Positions 46,086 to 57,450 of a DNA stretch of 64,000 bases are shown here, piece after piece (the first letter of the stretch is position 1; every line of letters starts with the position of its first letter). This stretch comes from Branchinecta lynchi (lineage: Eukaryota; Arthropoda; Branchiopoda; Anostraca; Branchinectidae). Location: the NCBI GenBank assembly GCA_023053575.1, contig JAKZAP010000011.1, forward strand, positions 2,418,001-2,482,000, in the 5' to 3' direction. The notes below the pieces were generated by a model. That model was not told the DNA's origin. It worked only from the letters and a program-made list of their open reading frames with translations, and ran no database searches. The translations under genes were made by a program, and so were the position numbers.

Positions 46086-46564
46086 ATTTTATTGCACTGC
46101 CCGAAGTTTCATAACAGATAACACAAGGATGCGCGGTTAAACAGATATCAGTTAGGACGTTAGCTTTTCTGTTTTCCAGACGTTACTCACTTTATACATG
46201 CACGGAAAGCCGAAATACCACCGAAAAACGTTGCTGATTTTTTTTTATTTATCATCGTGATATTGGAAAAGTTAACATATGCTTTTATGGCGGTTTTTTA
46301 GCTGCAAATCCATGTGTTATCTGTTAAGAAACTTTTGAGTGTGTTAATATCCAAATTGGGGCAAGCCAAATATGGGATACCTTAAAACGTACCCACAAGA
46401 ATACAACTAGTTGAACTAACTAAGAATAAAGATAAGAATAATCAAACGTAAAACAGAAAATACGCTACTTGACATCTTTGTGCTGCTTTGTAAATTATAA
46501 ACTTTTTGAGATAAATTTATTCCGGTACCGGTTGGTTTTAATCCTCATTATTTTTTCTTTCCAG

Positions 46565-46630
46565 CACAAAATCTGTCACAGGGACTTGAAGCTGGAGAAC
46601 ATCTTACTGGATACGGAAGGAAATGCCAAG
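46565..46630 (+). CDS. NUAK: NUAK exon: catalytic loop (residues 155-176)
   Basis: A 66-base micro-exon behind a 15.4-kb intron. The acceptor is TTTTCTTTCCAG and the exon ends GCCAAG|GTTTGT. It encodes HKICHRDLKLENILLD followed by TEGNAK. HRD (159-161) supplies the catalytic base Asp161, Lys163 contacts the gamma phosphate, and Asn166 binds the metal. The junction with the previous exon gives CHK-HKICHRD, the same length as CHKNGVVHRD in vertebrate NUAK, so no residues are missing despite the repeated HK. Phase 0 on both sides. Confidence 0.94.
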
Positions 46631-46716
46631 GTTTGTGCTTTTGGCTTCTTTGTCTTGAAGCTATAACTGTTTTTAGCTAGCCTCTTGCCTTCTGCATTCG
46701 TATTTTTTCGATCGCC

Positions 46717-47080
46717 TTAAAGGACACGCCGTACTTTTGATAGTAATTCATTCTTCTTCAGTACTACTTCCATCCATCTTCGTTGCCTAGATTGTTGACT
46801 TTATAAGTGTATCCTATCTCGTGTATTAGAAATACACTGGTTATCACGATTGCCATGTTTGTTCTCTTGATGCGACGGATCACGCGCACGATCATTGTTT
46901 CCGAGGAGCTTATTCGTCCGTAAACCGGTTATGCAAATTCTGCCAAGAGTGTCATTAAAAGCAAGGGACATGGAAAGAGACTAAAAACTGCCAAAGCCGT
47001 CTGTGAACATAGGTTAGTTGTAAAGTGGTCAGTTATCTCAGAACATCTGAGCAGAAACACTAGTGTGAGGTGCCCTTTAA
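46717..47080. mobile_element. 364-bp TIR element abutting NUAK exon
   Basis: TTAAAGGACACGCCGTAC at 46717 and GTGTGAGGTGCCCTTTAA ending 47080 are inverted-repeat termini of the TTAAAGGRCAC type. It fills most of the 474-bp intron between the catalytic-loop and DFG exons. Confidence 0.75.
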
Positions 47081-47104
47081 ATCTATTACAGTTAGTTTTT
47101 GCAG

Positions 47105-47235
47105 ATCGCTGATTTTGGCCTTTCAAATGTTTTCGATGGAAAACGCCTCCTTACGACTTTCTGCGGCAGTCCGCTTTACGCATCCCCAGAAATTGTTCGT
47201 GGCATACCTTACCAAGGACCTGAGGTGGATTGCTG
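47105..47235 (+). CDS. NUAK: NUAK exon: DFG motif and activation loop (residues 177-219)
   Basis: The acceptor TTTTTGCAG precedes ATCGCTGATTTTGG. The exon reads [43 protein letters not shown] and ends TG|GTAAGC with two leftover bases that form Trp220 with the next exon. DFG is at 179-181 (Asp179 binds magnesium). Thr194, directly before FCGSP, lines up with the LKB1 phosphorylation site of NUAK1 (Thr211 in the human protein), and SPE (203-205) is the APE equivalent. A TIR element with ends TTAAAGG terminates at 47080, only 24 bases before the exon. Confidence 0.96.
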
Positions 47236-48017
47236 GTAAGCCGGTTGCAGTTGACCGTTTCCTGTTAGTTTGGTTAGGATAACGGATAGAAATAGAGAAA
47301 TAAATACGTTTTCTTATTTAAAACAATAAATTCCATTAGCTATTACACTAATTTAACTAACATTCCGCACAAGTAAATTGAAAGTAAAATATAGACATGC
47401 ATTCTTACAAAATTCAGTTTGCTTTCTGTTGCTCGAAATTTGTAGTCCACGTTTGGCCGAGATTGCTTGTAGGCTACTTATTTGCTACTTTTGTAGGAAA
47501 TTTTGTTTAGTGAGATGGCAACCCTAGCCTACTGTGGAAATGTAAAAATGCTCGATCTAGCGGCGGGTTTTAGCGAGATCTGATTAATCTGCTTAAAAGT
47601 TTTTATTAGTGGACTGTTTAATCAGACCAAAATCAAGAAAAAGGACTGTGGTAATTGCTCAATAGCTGCCTTTCAGAAAGTAGGCTAGAGGAAAATAAGT
47701 TGAAGTACTGTAAGTTGAAAGTAATGTTGTTTCAGTTGACAAGTTGCACTTTCAGTGGGATTGTGATATAAGACTTATTGTCATAATCTGTGGGACATAG
47801 GAAGACATACATTACATACCTGTTCGAGAAAAGTTATAGTTTGATCATTCGAACAAAAATTCAATATTATGGACTGCTGGGTGCAGCTGGGGTTAACTTC
47901 GAACATAAATTGTCTAGTGAGCGTATCGTACGTTGCGTTATTTGTTTTGCGACCTTACGTTCAGTTCGAGTTTGAAACACAAACGCTTCACAGAATCGAG
48001 AACACCCTGCTCCATAA

Positions 48018-49981
48018 AGGCCCATTCACAACGGGTTTTATATAATACCAAGAACAAATAAAAGCAAGAACTGCTGTCTCCCTACCTCTGTCATACAACC
48101 CAGCTGAGTCGAGTCGACTTCCGACGCAAATGAGCGGAGGCGGACCTTACCCGGGACATCAAAAGTCGTTACCTCTACAGAGAAGGTGTAACGCAGTAAA
48201 CCACCGAGGAAGAAAAATCGAATGCTGGCAGAGGTAGAACTGATAAGCCCGTTCACACTGGACTGGACGCGGAAACAGCGGTTGCCGGCTCATCGATTCA
48301 GACAACCTTTCGGGGGTTGACAGAAAGTTATGAAGCAATTAAGAATGTATCGAAATATGCAGAAACCGGCATTTGATGCAAAGCAGATATTACGAATGTG
48401 TCAATATCCAGAACAATAAGAGATAGATTTCATTCCAGGTATTTGCTCTCAACTGAGAATACCAGATGAAAACAGGCAGATTCTTAAAAAAAATGCCGTG
48501 GTTTAGAGGCTTAGTAGGCTGAGTGGAAATGAACAAATATTACGCAGATGGACCATTATAGCCTATAATAGGCTTCTACTGTGACAAACTAACCAGAAAC
48601 TATTTTGAATTGAATTTAAAAAAAAACTAGGACTCCTATGTGGGTCCTAGACAAACAAGAGCCCATATGGCAAGGCCTCAGTACGAAAACCAAAGACTTT
48701 AATTTGATGGGAAAATACGCCGTTGACATCGAAGTATTTGTAAATAGTGAACAAAAAGAAAAAAGAGATAGACCAGGTTGAGGCGAACTTTCGTCTTTCA
48801 ATTAACTGCTGAATTGGAATCTAACTTACTGAATCGAAATGTATTCAATTATACATTTGGAAAAAAAAGAAGAAAAACAAAAAAATATACACTCACCTAC
48901 TGGTAGCCTATTATTTGGCTATTCCATGCTATTCAACCTTTTTAGTAATTTCAGTAATCCTCGCAAGCCTTAATACGTTAGTCTTAGTTTACACTCGTCT
49001 GACAAAGTTAAAACTAAAGATGTTGAAACTCAATGGGTCATGACTTCAGTGAGTGCGCTTCAAATCCCGGTTCGTCATTATATGGTTCTCCCCGGAGAAC
49101 CATACAATGGAATGTCACAGGGGATTTCATTCTCCGCATTGATGGTCATGGTATAACTAAAGCGATTATGAATGACCATCATCAAGTTCGCTTTTGTTTT
49201 TCGCATCACTAATCAGACGCCAGCGTCTACTCAAACAAAACCAACGCTATTTCCTTCCCGTGTGAACAGGCCAGAACATCCGCCTCGCTAGTGGCTACGT
49301 TTTTTCTTCGTAAATTACTAAGCGTGTAACGGTGGAGACCAACGAGTATACACGGGCGACCAAGAAGGCTCTGTATCGGCCCACCTCCGCTCATTTTTGT
49401 CGCAACATTTTTAGTCGGTGGATGGATGAGAGACCATTGTTCTTACTCGTTATTTGTTCTTGATAATACTCGGTACCAGCCAGTTCCGGAAATCGCTCCG
49501 AGACCGAGAATTAGTTGGGTTTCTGCCGTTCGCAATTGATATTGGTGCCAGTTTCGCGTACCAGCTAGTCTCGGATCCAAGTTTAAATCAGTTCAACTTT
49601 TGTGGGTACTAGCCAATCAGATTACTTAGGGGAATATTCATTAATATTCCGATTGGGTAATGCGCAACCACGTCAGACCGAAGAGCAGTGACCTAAATTT
49701 ACTTTCGTTTTCAAAACAGCAAGGAGTGGATGTGATTTTATCTATTGGGCTTGGTTAGAAACTAGCCAATCAGAATATTCCTCAATATTCCCCAAAATAA
49801 TCTGATTGGCTAGTACCCTCGAGCTGAACTGATTTCAACTTGGGTGCGAGACTAGCTGGTACCCGAAACTGGTACCAATATCAGTTGCGAACGGCAGAAA
49901 CCCAGCTAATTCTCGGTCTCAGAGCGATTTCCGGAACTGGCTGGTACCGAGTATTAGCTAAAACCCGTTGTACATGGGCCA
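48018..49981. mobile_element. nested TIR/foldback element, TSD TAA
   Basis: Outer ends AGGCCCATTCACAACGGGT (48018) and ACCCGTTGTACATGGGCCA (to 49981) are inverted repeats with TAA at 48015-48017 and 49982-49984. Inside, 48040-48245 is complementary to about 49270-49470 and encloses a second TIR pair (GCCCGTTCACACTGGACTGG at 48248; CCCGTGTGAACAGGCC ending 49273). A further palindrome covers 49465-49957. No transposase seen. Confidence 0.85.
49465..49957. repeat. foldback with about 180-bp arms
   Basis: The left arm contains AATACTCGGTACCAGCCAGT and CTAGCCAATCAGATTA; the right arm has their complements TAATCTGATTGGCTAGTAC and CTGGCTGGTACCGAGTATT. About nine of ten positions pair across roughly 180 bp. 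Confidence 0.9.
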
Positions 49982-49984
49982 TAA

Positions 49985-50885
49985 TTCCTCAGCACTAAAT
50001 AGTGTGTCTGCTGTCGCTAGACCAAATGAGATCAATCAAATTAATAGTTTTATTTCGATGTATGCGTGGTACAAAAAGTGCCTCTATGGAGTATTGAGGG
50101 TAGAAAAAATATGATGAAAGAAAGAAATCGGACTGAATTAAACGAGCGGATCGAAAGAAAATCAAGGAGATGCTAATCTGTATCCATAGTCAGATGAGCA
50201 AAACTGTGTATCCGCGAAACTTTAAATGAATAGATTGTAATTAAACAGTTGAACTACATGAGGATTAGCAGAGTATTAAAAGCAAATAGGTAAGTGGAAG
50301 AAAGACAAAACTCGTAAAATGTAAGTAACCATAGAAGCGGTTTCCCCTCTTGAATGGTCCGGAAGGTTGCATTCCCTTGCAAAGGTTCACAGGATTGAAA
50401 AGTTGGAGGTGCAAGCCTGGTCTGTGAATGTGGTGTTTTGTTATTTATTTTGTATTTATGGTATTGCGGATGATTACTCGTTATTTATTTAAGTTAAACT
50501 GTTTTTTTCATTGTATGTTGTTCCCGAGCATTCGAGATGCCTCTCTGCCGGGAAAGAAGTGTAATTTATTTTTATAAAGTTTTACGTAAATATATAAACC
50601 TGAACCTGAACCTGAAGGTATTTTACGTACTTGAGTTATTTCAGTTAAATTGAGACTAAAGCTGGCACAGTTTTTCAGATATATTTTTTTCTTGAGAAAT
50701 GTTAAAAAAAATCCGACGAGTGGACAAAACTTATGTCTGTTATTATAGAGAAATATAAGTATTCTTCCAGGCTTTTTTGCCACTGCTAATAAATAGTATT
50801 TTCTTTATTTGAACAGATGTTTGAGAAATTTGAACGGCGGAAAGGCTGATGTCTTTAATTTGAAACCATGGAATTTTCCTTCTAG
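49985..50885. other. unassigned intronic sequence
   Basis: A retroposon-like tail at 50577-50618 (AAATATATAAACCTGAACCT, then GAACCTGAA) is the only recognisable piece. Nothing coding until the NUAK exon. Confidence 0.4.
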
Positions 50886-51007
50886 GTCCCTTGGAGTCCT
50901 GCTGTACACACTGGTCTACGGAGCGATGCCGTTTGACGGCTCCAATTTTAAGCGGCTGGTCAAACAAATTTGCCAAGGAGAATATTACGAGCCAAAGAAA
51001 CCCACAC
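50886..51007 (+). CDS. NUAK: NUAK exon: alpha-F/G segment of kinase C-lobe (residues 220-260)
   Basis: The acceptor TTTTCCTTCTAG precedes the G that completes Trp220. The exon encodes [40 protein letters not shown] and ends with one spare base at CCCACAC|GTAAGT. [17 protein letters not shown] is the alpha-F motif shared almost identically with vertebrate NUAKs. The intron that follows is 8.4 kb and holds R4, a LINE broken by two TIR elements, and a 137-bp tandem array. Confidence 0.96.
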
Positions 51008-51089
51008 GTAAGTTAAAACTTTGTTTTCGGACTCGCTGAAGGTCGGATGAAAAGTATTTGCGACCGCAAAGTTTCGGAATTGTGTATCA

Positions 51090-51828
51090 TTAAAGGACCC
51101 TTCGTGCTTGTTCTGCCTTTTATAATAATAATAATATATTCGCAAATTGGATAGCAGGCCGTTAAGCCTCAACAAAATTCTTAGTTTACATTTCTTCGAA
51201 ATTTGCACAAGGAGAAAATGTCCCTTGAATAATATTCATCTACTTCCTTCTTGAATGTCAGGTTTGTAGAGCAGATTACTCTCTCTGGTAAGTTGTTTCA
51301 GTGCTGGACCACTTGGTTGCCGAAAGTTCAGCGGCCCATGTCCTTATAAACGCGTTCCATCCTCACTTTGTGCTGGTGTCCTCGACGATGACCTAATATA
51401 CCTAGCTCCCTTATGGAATTATAAGCTTCTCAAATCCCAACCTTTTTCCATAGTTTCGCTTTATGCCTACCAGTTTTTAGTGCTTTTTCGGCGATGCCGA
51501 GTTTTCCTTGTCACACACGAAAATTTTGCCGGAATCTTCAACGTCCACTGACAACTCTTTCACGCCAAGGAGTATGAGAATCGTAAATTTTGTACTTCTT
51601 TATTTGCTTAGTTTTCCCACTTTTTAACCACGGCGCGTTCAGTTTCAAATGTTTTGCGGCCAGCCGCCGCGTCGAAGAGCAGGAAGGCTGGGTAGAGTCG
51701 ACTAGTGCTAACAAGAAAATCTGTAATTTCAGGTGATAAGTAATGATATTTTCGAAGAACATCTTTTCTGATCTTTTCCTAGTGATCATTTCCGGTTAAG
51801 ATAATTTCTAGTAAGAGTTGTGCTTTAA
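51090..51828 (+). mobile_element. R4 element interrupted by a LINE tail
   Basis: TTAAAGGACCCTTCGTGCTT to AGTAAGAGTTGTGCTTTAA. The 51121-51392 insert is a minus-strand LINE end. Contains the empty site of the 33353 element. Confidence 0.8.
51121..51395 (-). pseudogene. LINE 3' fragment inserted in R4
   Basis: Minus-strand reading, with stops: RGHQHKVRMERVYKDMGR, TFGNQVVQH, NNLPERVICSTNLTFKKEVD, EYYSRDIFSL. Ends in (TTA)n. It splits the R4 sequence TTTTATAATATACCTAGC, which is intact at about 52605, leaving AATATA-like duplications. Confidence 0.75.
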
Positions 51829-52181
51829 GAAATGCCTTTTTCGACCCGTGAGAACTTCTTTCTCTAGGCTAGTTCCCCTTGGATGGGACGAAGTTTAGAC
51901 CAGTGCTAGACTGGTTTAGACCAGCATACCTGCCTGGTGTCAGGCTCGACAGTGATGATTGACATATGAACCGGAGGCAGGTTGGCCTTATTCCAGATCA
52001 GTGGATTTACACCACTCATGCCTTTGTCTGCGTGCCTTTGATTACACAGTTTGGACTAAACAAACAAACAAAGAGTAGGCTAATGCGTGTGTTCAACTTT
52101 AGGTTTTTGGAAGGCGCAAGCCGAGTTTTCTTGACTGAAAAGCAGTAAAATTACCATTCGTGCAACTATTCCTCTTGGAAT

Positions 52182-53029
52182 TTAAAGGGCCCCTCTTGCT
52201 TATGTAGCGTTTACAGTTACAGGAAAACTTGAACAGAACCCCATCTTGGTGACAGGATTATGTTTACACGCAGAGGGAAAAATAAATTCTTCAGACTAGA
52301 ATATCTGACAAAAATAAATTCACTTGTCAACAAAACAATGTTTTGATATCATTTATGACATCAGTACATACTGATGATTGCTGCTCTTACAAGCTAGCTA
52401 GACTTTTTTTTAGTACTTTTTACCAGCGCCGACGACAAGATTCCTTTCAAGTAGACCGGAATTCCTTTCATCATGAAATGATTTCCGTCCCGCTAGACTT
52501 TTTTTCTACTCGTCTTCACGAACGGACTCCTTCGGAGTCGACCGGAATTCCTTTCTACTCGACGGGATTTCTTGTCCGTGTAAACGCTCCATTATTCTGC
52601 TTTTTATAATATACCTAGCTCCCATACAGAATTAGAAACTTCTGAAATCCCCACCTTTCTACAGTGTCTCGTTTTCTGCCTATGAATTTTAGCGCTTTTT
52701 TGGCCTGGCCGAGTTTTGCCCGTCTCACAACGAAACTTTTGGCGGAGTCTTCAACGTCGGCTGGCATCTTTCACGCCGAAGGACCTCAGAAGCATCTGTT
52801 TATCACTTCTTGTATTTGCTTAGTTTTCCCACTTTTTAACCACGGCGCGTCCAGTTTTCAAATATTTTGCGCCCAGCCGCCACGTCTGCGAGCAGGAATG
52901 CTGGAGATTATCGACAAGCGCCAACAGAAAATCACTAATTTCAGGTGGAAAGTAATGGTTTGTTCGAAAACGTTTTTTCTGATCCATTTTATTGGGAAAA
53001 GATCATTTCTAGTAAGAGTTGTGCTTTAA
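52182..53029 (+). mobile_element. R4 element, uninterrupted reference copy
   Basis: TTAAAGGGCCCCTCTTGCTT to AGTAAGAGTTGTGCTTTAA. It retains the empty target sequences of the insertions in the other two R4 copies: TATAATATACCTAGC, CTCGTTTTCTGCC and TTTGCTTAGTTTTCCC. The 121-codon frame at 52664 is not supported as coding. Confidence 0.75.
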
Positions 53030-53735
53030 GAATAATTAATTGGTTTCTATTGAAAAAATTGAATGTTGTATCCGCGACTTTTACTTACTTAGACTTAGGT
53101 CCTCCTACGCCTGGAAGTGCGTAAGGCAGCAACAGTGGTTCGCCATGTCGACCTGTCCTGAGCCATCGATCAAACCTCCTCCGTCGAAGACCTCGCCTCG
53201 TTCTCTAACGACCTGCAAATGGTCATTTAGGGTCTCCCTGACTTGCGAAGGCCAGGGGGTGTCCAACACAATCGTGTGACAGCCTTCCATCACCCATTCT
53301 CACCATAGTACATCCATCGACGCTTTCTAATTACATCGAGGATGGGGGTATGATTTGTCGTATGATAAATCTCGTCGTTTCTTATTCTCTCGGTCCAATG
53401 TATGTTCAAAACAGATCTTAGGCAGTTATTGTCGAATGCCTGGAGTCGTATTTCTAGTTGCGCAGTGATGCTCCAAGTTTCAACCATAAGAAAGGACGGA
53501 AAGGACATTGCTATTATAAATTCTAAGCTTTAGCTTCTGGGAATATTTATTATTCCTCCAAACATTTCTAAGGCAACTGAAGGCAGAGCCAGCCAATGCT
53601 ATTCGGGACGAAAGTTCCCTTTCAGAGCTGGCATCTTGCGTAAGAATGCTGCCGAGATATTTGAACTCCCTCACTTCTTCGATTTCTTCATTGTTGACCA
53701 AGAGTCAGGAATGACCGCATTTGACATTGATTCAT

Positions 53736-54137
53736 GGCCCATTTACACACTGCTTAAAATAAAGAAATTTACTGTGGGTTTGACCCATCCTGATTCGAGT
53801 GGGTTGACCCATTCTGATTGAGTATTTTGTTTGTTGGAGGCTTCGTGCCTTAGCACATTTTTTTTTTTTCAGTTTTTTTTTTTTATATAAATGAGTTGTT
53901 ATGTAGCAGCCCCAGTTGGCTATATTTTGAAATAAATAAATAAATAAAATCCGAGCGTATTTTACGCACGTTTTGAGCTTGAAAAGATTTCTAGCAATAC
54001 TGACGTATTTAAATACAAAACGGACCGATTTCTCTAATACGTCCGTATTGCTAGAAATCTTTTCAAGCTCAAAACGTGCGTAAAATACGCTTGGATTTCA
54101 AAATACGCTCGGATTTTACGCAGTGTGTAAACCCACC
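53736..54137. mobile_element. TIR/foldback element inside the LINE
   Basis: Outer ends CATTTACACACTGCTTAAAA and ATTTTACGCAGTGTGTAAA are inverted repeats. An inner pair of 50-bp arms (53951-54000 and 54045-54094, e.g. TTTTGAGCTTGAAAAGATTT) is nearly perfect and can form a cruciform. A retroposon tail with (AAAT)n at 53930-53949 lies inside. Confidence 0.85.
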
Positions 54138-54490
54138 ATTAAGTCTTGTTAGCGTTTTGGAGAGTCCAACAGCATTTGCCACACGCCCAAGTTCATTTAT
54201 GTTGTGTTTCAGACCTTCAGAGTCGTGAGCGAGAAGTGCAACATCTGTTGACCCCCCCCCCCCGAAACATACAATAATACTCATTTTTATAGGCTTTTTC
54301 GTCCGATTTATTTCTTTTTTGTCCGACTGGCAGGCAACCCCCCCCCCCCCCCATCCGCAAAATCACTATCATGGAGTTCCCTCTGTGGGTTTAACTGTAG
54401 ACCCCCACCGAAACTGCATCCACGGAGAACAAAATCTACCACTATGGCAAACAATAATGGCGATAGAATACAACCCCTCCTTACACCTGA

Positions 54491-55311
54491 TAGCTTGTGC
54501 ACACGGGACTGACATAAGCGCGTAAACAGCGGCTGATCTGTTCAGGCGACATATCACTGTTTGGGGTTGATGGGAGAATTAAAAAGAAAAACATAATTCC
54601 GAATATTCTTTTTGTTTGTAACAAAATATATAAAATTAACATGAACATCTTGTGAGTTTGTCAAAGCCAAATGTAGTTGATTTGTAGTCTTTAGAGTAGA
54701 TAAAAGCCACAAATCGAATATCGACAAATTTCAGACGAATCGGTAAATTTCGGCAAATAAAATTGATTTAAATATTTTTGTTTTTACAACTGAACATCAA
54801 ATATAACTAATAGTAAACATAAATAATACAAGAAGACAATGCAATCATTTAGTGTTGTTCAGTCACTTTTCAGTGAAGGTTGAATGGGAAAATTATTCAA
54901 ATTATTGTTTTATCTAAGAAAAACATTGAAAAAAGTATCAGACATAAACAGAACATACGCTATTGAAATTAGAAAATTATTCTACTTTTTTTTCGAAATC
55001 ATCCTTGTATGCTCATGTAAAAATCATGTTATGTTCACATTGCTCTTACAGAATTTGAACTGGATTGACCTAAAACTCGCCAAGCTTGACTCATTCTCCT
55101 AATTACAGTCTGTTTACTGTCCCTAGAGAGAGTCATCAAAGGTCACATTCTAAAGGATTTAGTTTATCCCGACCGGTGACCGCGACGAAAATAAGCGCCT
55201 ATTTGGAAAATCAGCGGCTGATTTTTGGAATTTTTTCAACCGCTATTTACGCGCGTAAATCAGCCGCTGGTCGAGAATCGGCCGCTGTTTCAGCCCCGTG
55301 TGAACAAGCTA
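54491..55311. mobile_element. 821-bp TIR element, TSD TGA, inside LINE reverse transcriptase
   Basis: The ends TAGCTTGTGCACACGGGAC (54491) and CCCCGTGTGAACAAGCTA (to 55311) are inverted repeats. TGA flanks both sides (54488-54490 and 55312-55314). Removing the element and one TGA restores the LINE frame exactly at VQS/GVRRG. Three-base duplication suggests a Harbinger-like element; no transposase present. Confidence 0.92.
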
Positions 55312-55894
55312 TGACTGAACAGAGAACCACTCGGTTAGGCTACCCTCGGTCTGTACTGCGCACAAAATATTATGCTATAGCGCTTTAATTGTATTTACAA
55401 TTTTGGTCGGGATACCATAATTCAATAAAATTTTCCACAAGGTTCCACGGTGTATCGAGTCGAAGGCCTTGAGAAAGTCTATAAATAGCATAAGTAGCTG
55501 AACTGGCCATTCATTAGATTCTTCGAGCAGGACTCTCGAGCTAAATATCAGGTCGCAACACGATCTGTTTTGGTGGAATCCGTGTTGCTCATCCCTCAGA
55601 ACTTTCTCCACTTCTCTCTGAATTCTGTTGAGAATAATTTGGCACCAGACCTTGCTGCCAACTGACTGTAATGCAATACCTCTCCAATTATCGAACTTAG
55701 TCCTTTGTCCTTTTTTGAAGAGTTTGACAATTAATGCCTTCGACCATTCACTCGGACTTTCTTCATCCCAAACACGGGACAAAAGTTCAAACATGGGTTC
55801 AGATAGGGTGCTTCTACCGCATTTCAATAGTTCTGGTGGTATGCCATCGTTACCTGCCGCCTTTCCGTTTTTCAAAGCAACTTTGAACTTTAAA

Positions 55895-56284
55895 TGTAAC
55901 AGTTTTTGGTTTTTAAGAAAATTTATTTTTGTGAGTTTGGCCGGTTCTCATGGTCGAGGGGAACTGAAGACGTATCGCGACAAATACATGTGTTTTAATG
56001 TTGTATATATTGTAGAGCAAAATAACACTAAGGAGTAATGCCAAAACTTGAACGAAGTGACACACACTCGAATAGCAGCGACACTTGCACCACTAGCGAT
56101 AGAGAACGTTCCTACTTAAACTCATTCAGCCGTTCACCAGCACTGGCTCCGATAACTTCATATTCTGAACATTGCAAAAAAATGATACAGCGTCCATTGT
56201 TTCCTTGGTGTGTTCAGACCGCACCTTTGTATTAAGTCGGTTTATTCCTGAGAGAAAATATTATATCTTGGCTTGACTGCGTTA
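55895..56284. other. unassigned intronic sequence
   Basis: A short plus-strand frame at 56038-56235 has no domain. Nothing else seen. Confidence 0.35.
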
Positions 56285-56600
56285 AACGAATACGCCAGCT
56301 GAGTTTTATTTTAGCGATATTTCGGCTTTTCTTGGTAAGAGTCCTCTTCAGGCTCAAGTTAGAACAACTAACCTGGGGATCACAGATTCGTTTTTCTTGG
56401 CCCTTGCCAAAAGAGGGCCGAATATGTCTAGAATAAAATTCGGCTGACGTATCCGTTCAACACAGTCGAATGATTCACAGCCTGCGGGGCCGAAGGAATA
56501 CTCTGCTGGATTTCCAAGGTTTGTGGTTCTGGGCCTTGATTTAAAACTCAGCAGACGTATCCGCTCGACGCAGTTAATATCCGCAGTCAGCTTGGGCCAA
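56285..56600. mobile_element. inverted pair of hammerhead-like modules
   Basis: The minus copy (56285-56375) reads CCTGAAGAGGACTCTT, CAAGAAAAGCCGAAATATCG on the minus strand: stem II keeps its pairing with altered bases. The plus copy (56395-56475) has CCCTTGCCAAAAGAGGGCC with a broken GAAA. GACGTATCCGTTCAACACAG follows, and repeats of GCAGACGTATCCGCTCGACG lie to 56600. Confidence 0.5.
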
Positions 56601-57239
56601 AGGAATACTCTTCTTGTTTTTTCCCTAAAGATTCGAATGTTGCTAAGTGACCACTGAAAGTGCATTTTGTATCTGTTGCTAATCTGTAGTAAACGACTGA
56701 ACGAAGATAATTTCGTTTTAATTTTCGGTTTCTTGTTGTTTTCTGCTTTGTTTTGGTTTTCTTGGTTGTTGACCTTCATCCTCGTTTTGTCATTTTTCCT
56801 CGAAATTTTCTGTCTGCGCTGAAGAAGGGAGGCGGTTGTCCTCACGAAATATTCGCCTTTTGTTTCAATTTATTCGTTGGCCTTTACAAACCCCATTTTC
56901 GTTGGTTGCTTCGTTGATTTTTTGTGAGACGACTGAACGGTGAAAGAGTGTAATCACAGTAATCACAGGATAAGCCTGGGAAGCGTCCAATGACTTGGCC
57001 CCCCAGCCAATCATTGCACTCCCTGGGAGGACAGCGACCGGGGAACTGGCATATGTTGGCACAAGGAGCTTTGGTTTTGCTTGGTATTAGGAAAACCTTA
57101 TGGTACTAAGTAATAAGTAAGCAGTTTATTTCTGACCCGCCATTTGAAAAGCGGAGTATGTAAAATCAAAGAATTAAATAAAATACAACAAGTACAATAT
57201 ACAATTTTTCCTTGATCGGCCAGAAAAGAATATAGAGAG

Positions 57240-57450
57240 CGTGTTCCAACCTTCTAACAATAGTTACTGTTAGTTACTATTTCCGTTCCATCCTCACGAA
57301 AAGTTACTACGCTGACCGTTCCAACCTTGTCGGAATAGTAACTAATAGTTACTATTTGCTCACCATGCTCGAGAGCGTAGTAACTACGCATATCTGTAAC
57401 GTGATCGGTCGGATTCACCCGTGGCGTGAGATCCTGCTGGAAAATAGAAA
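57240..57450. repeat. R5 arm, left flank of insertion
   Basis: GTTCCAACCTTCTAACAATA, TTAGTTACTATTTCCGTTCC and TACTATTTGCTCACCATGCT match the right arm of the 18622 foldback. Continues to CTGCTGGAAAATAGAAA, where the GGGATCCC element begins; R5 resumes at 59277. Confidence 0.75.

Larger units (their letters stand above)
53085..55890 (-). pseudogene. LINE reverse transcriptase split by two DNA transposons
   Basis: Minus strand, in order: NGKAAGNDGIPPELLKCG (55875 down), LIVKLFKKGQRTKFDNWRGI, HGFHQNRSCCDLIFS, FIDFLKAFDSIHR, then VQS at 55315. After the 54491-55311 insertion it resumes GVRRGCILSPLLF and FADDVALLAH-like sequence (catalytic box altered in copy), is split again at 53736-54137, and ends VNNEEIEEVREFKYLGSIL, SFGAE-type region WSITAQLEIRLQAFDNNCLR and RRWMYYGENG. 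Stops and frameshifts make it dead. 5' truncated. Confidence 0.88.

Noticed and set aside
55628..56038. 136-codon plus-strand frame
   Set aside because: Antisense of the LINE reverse transcriptase core.
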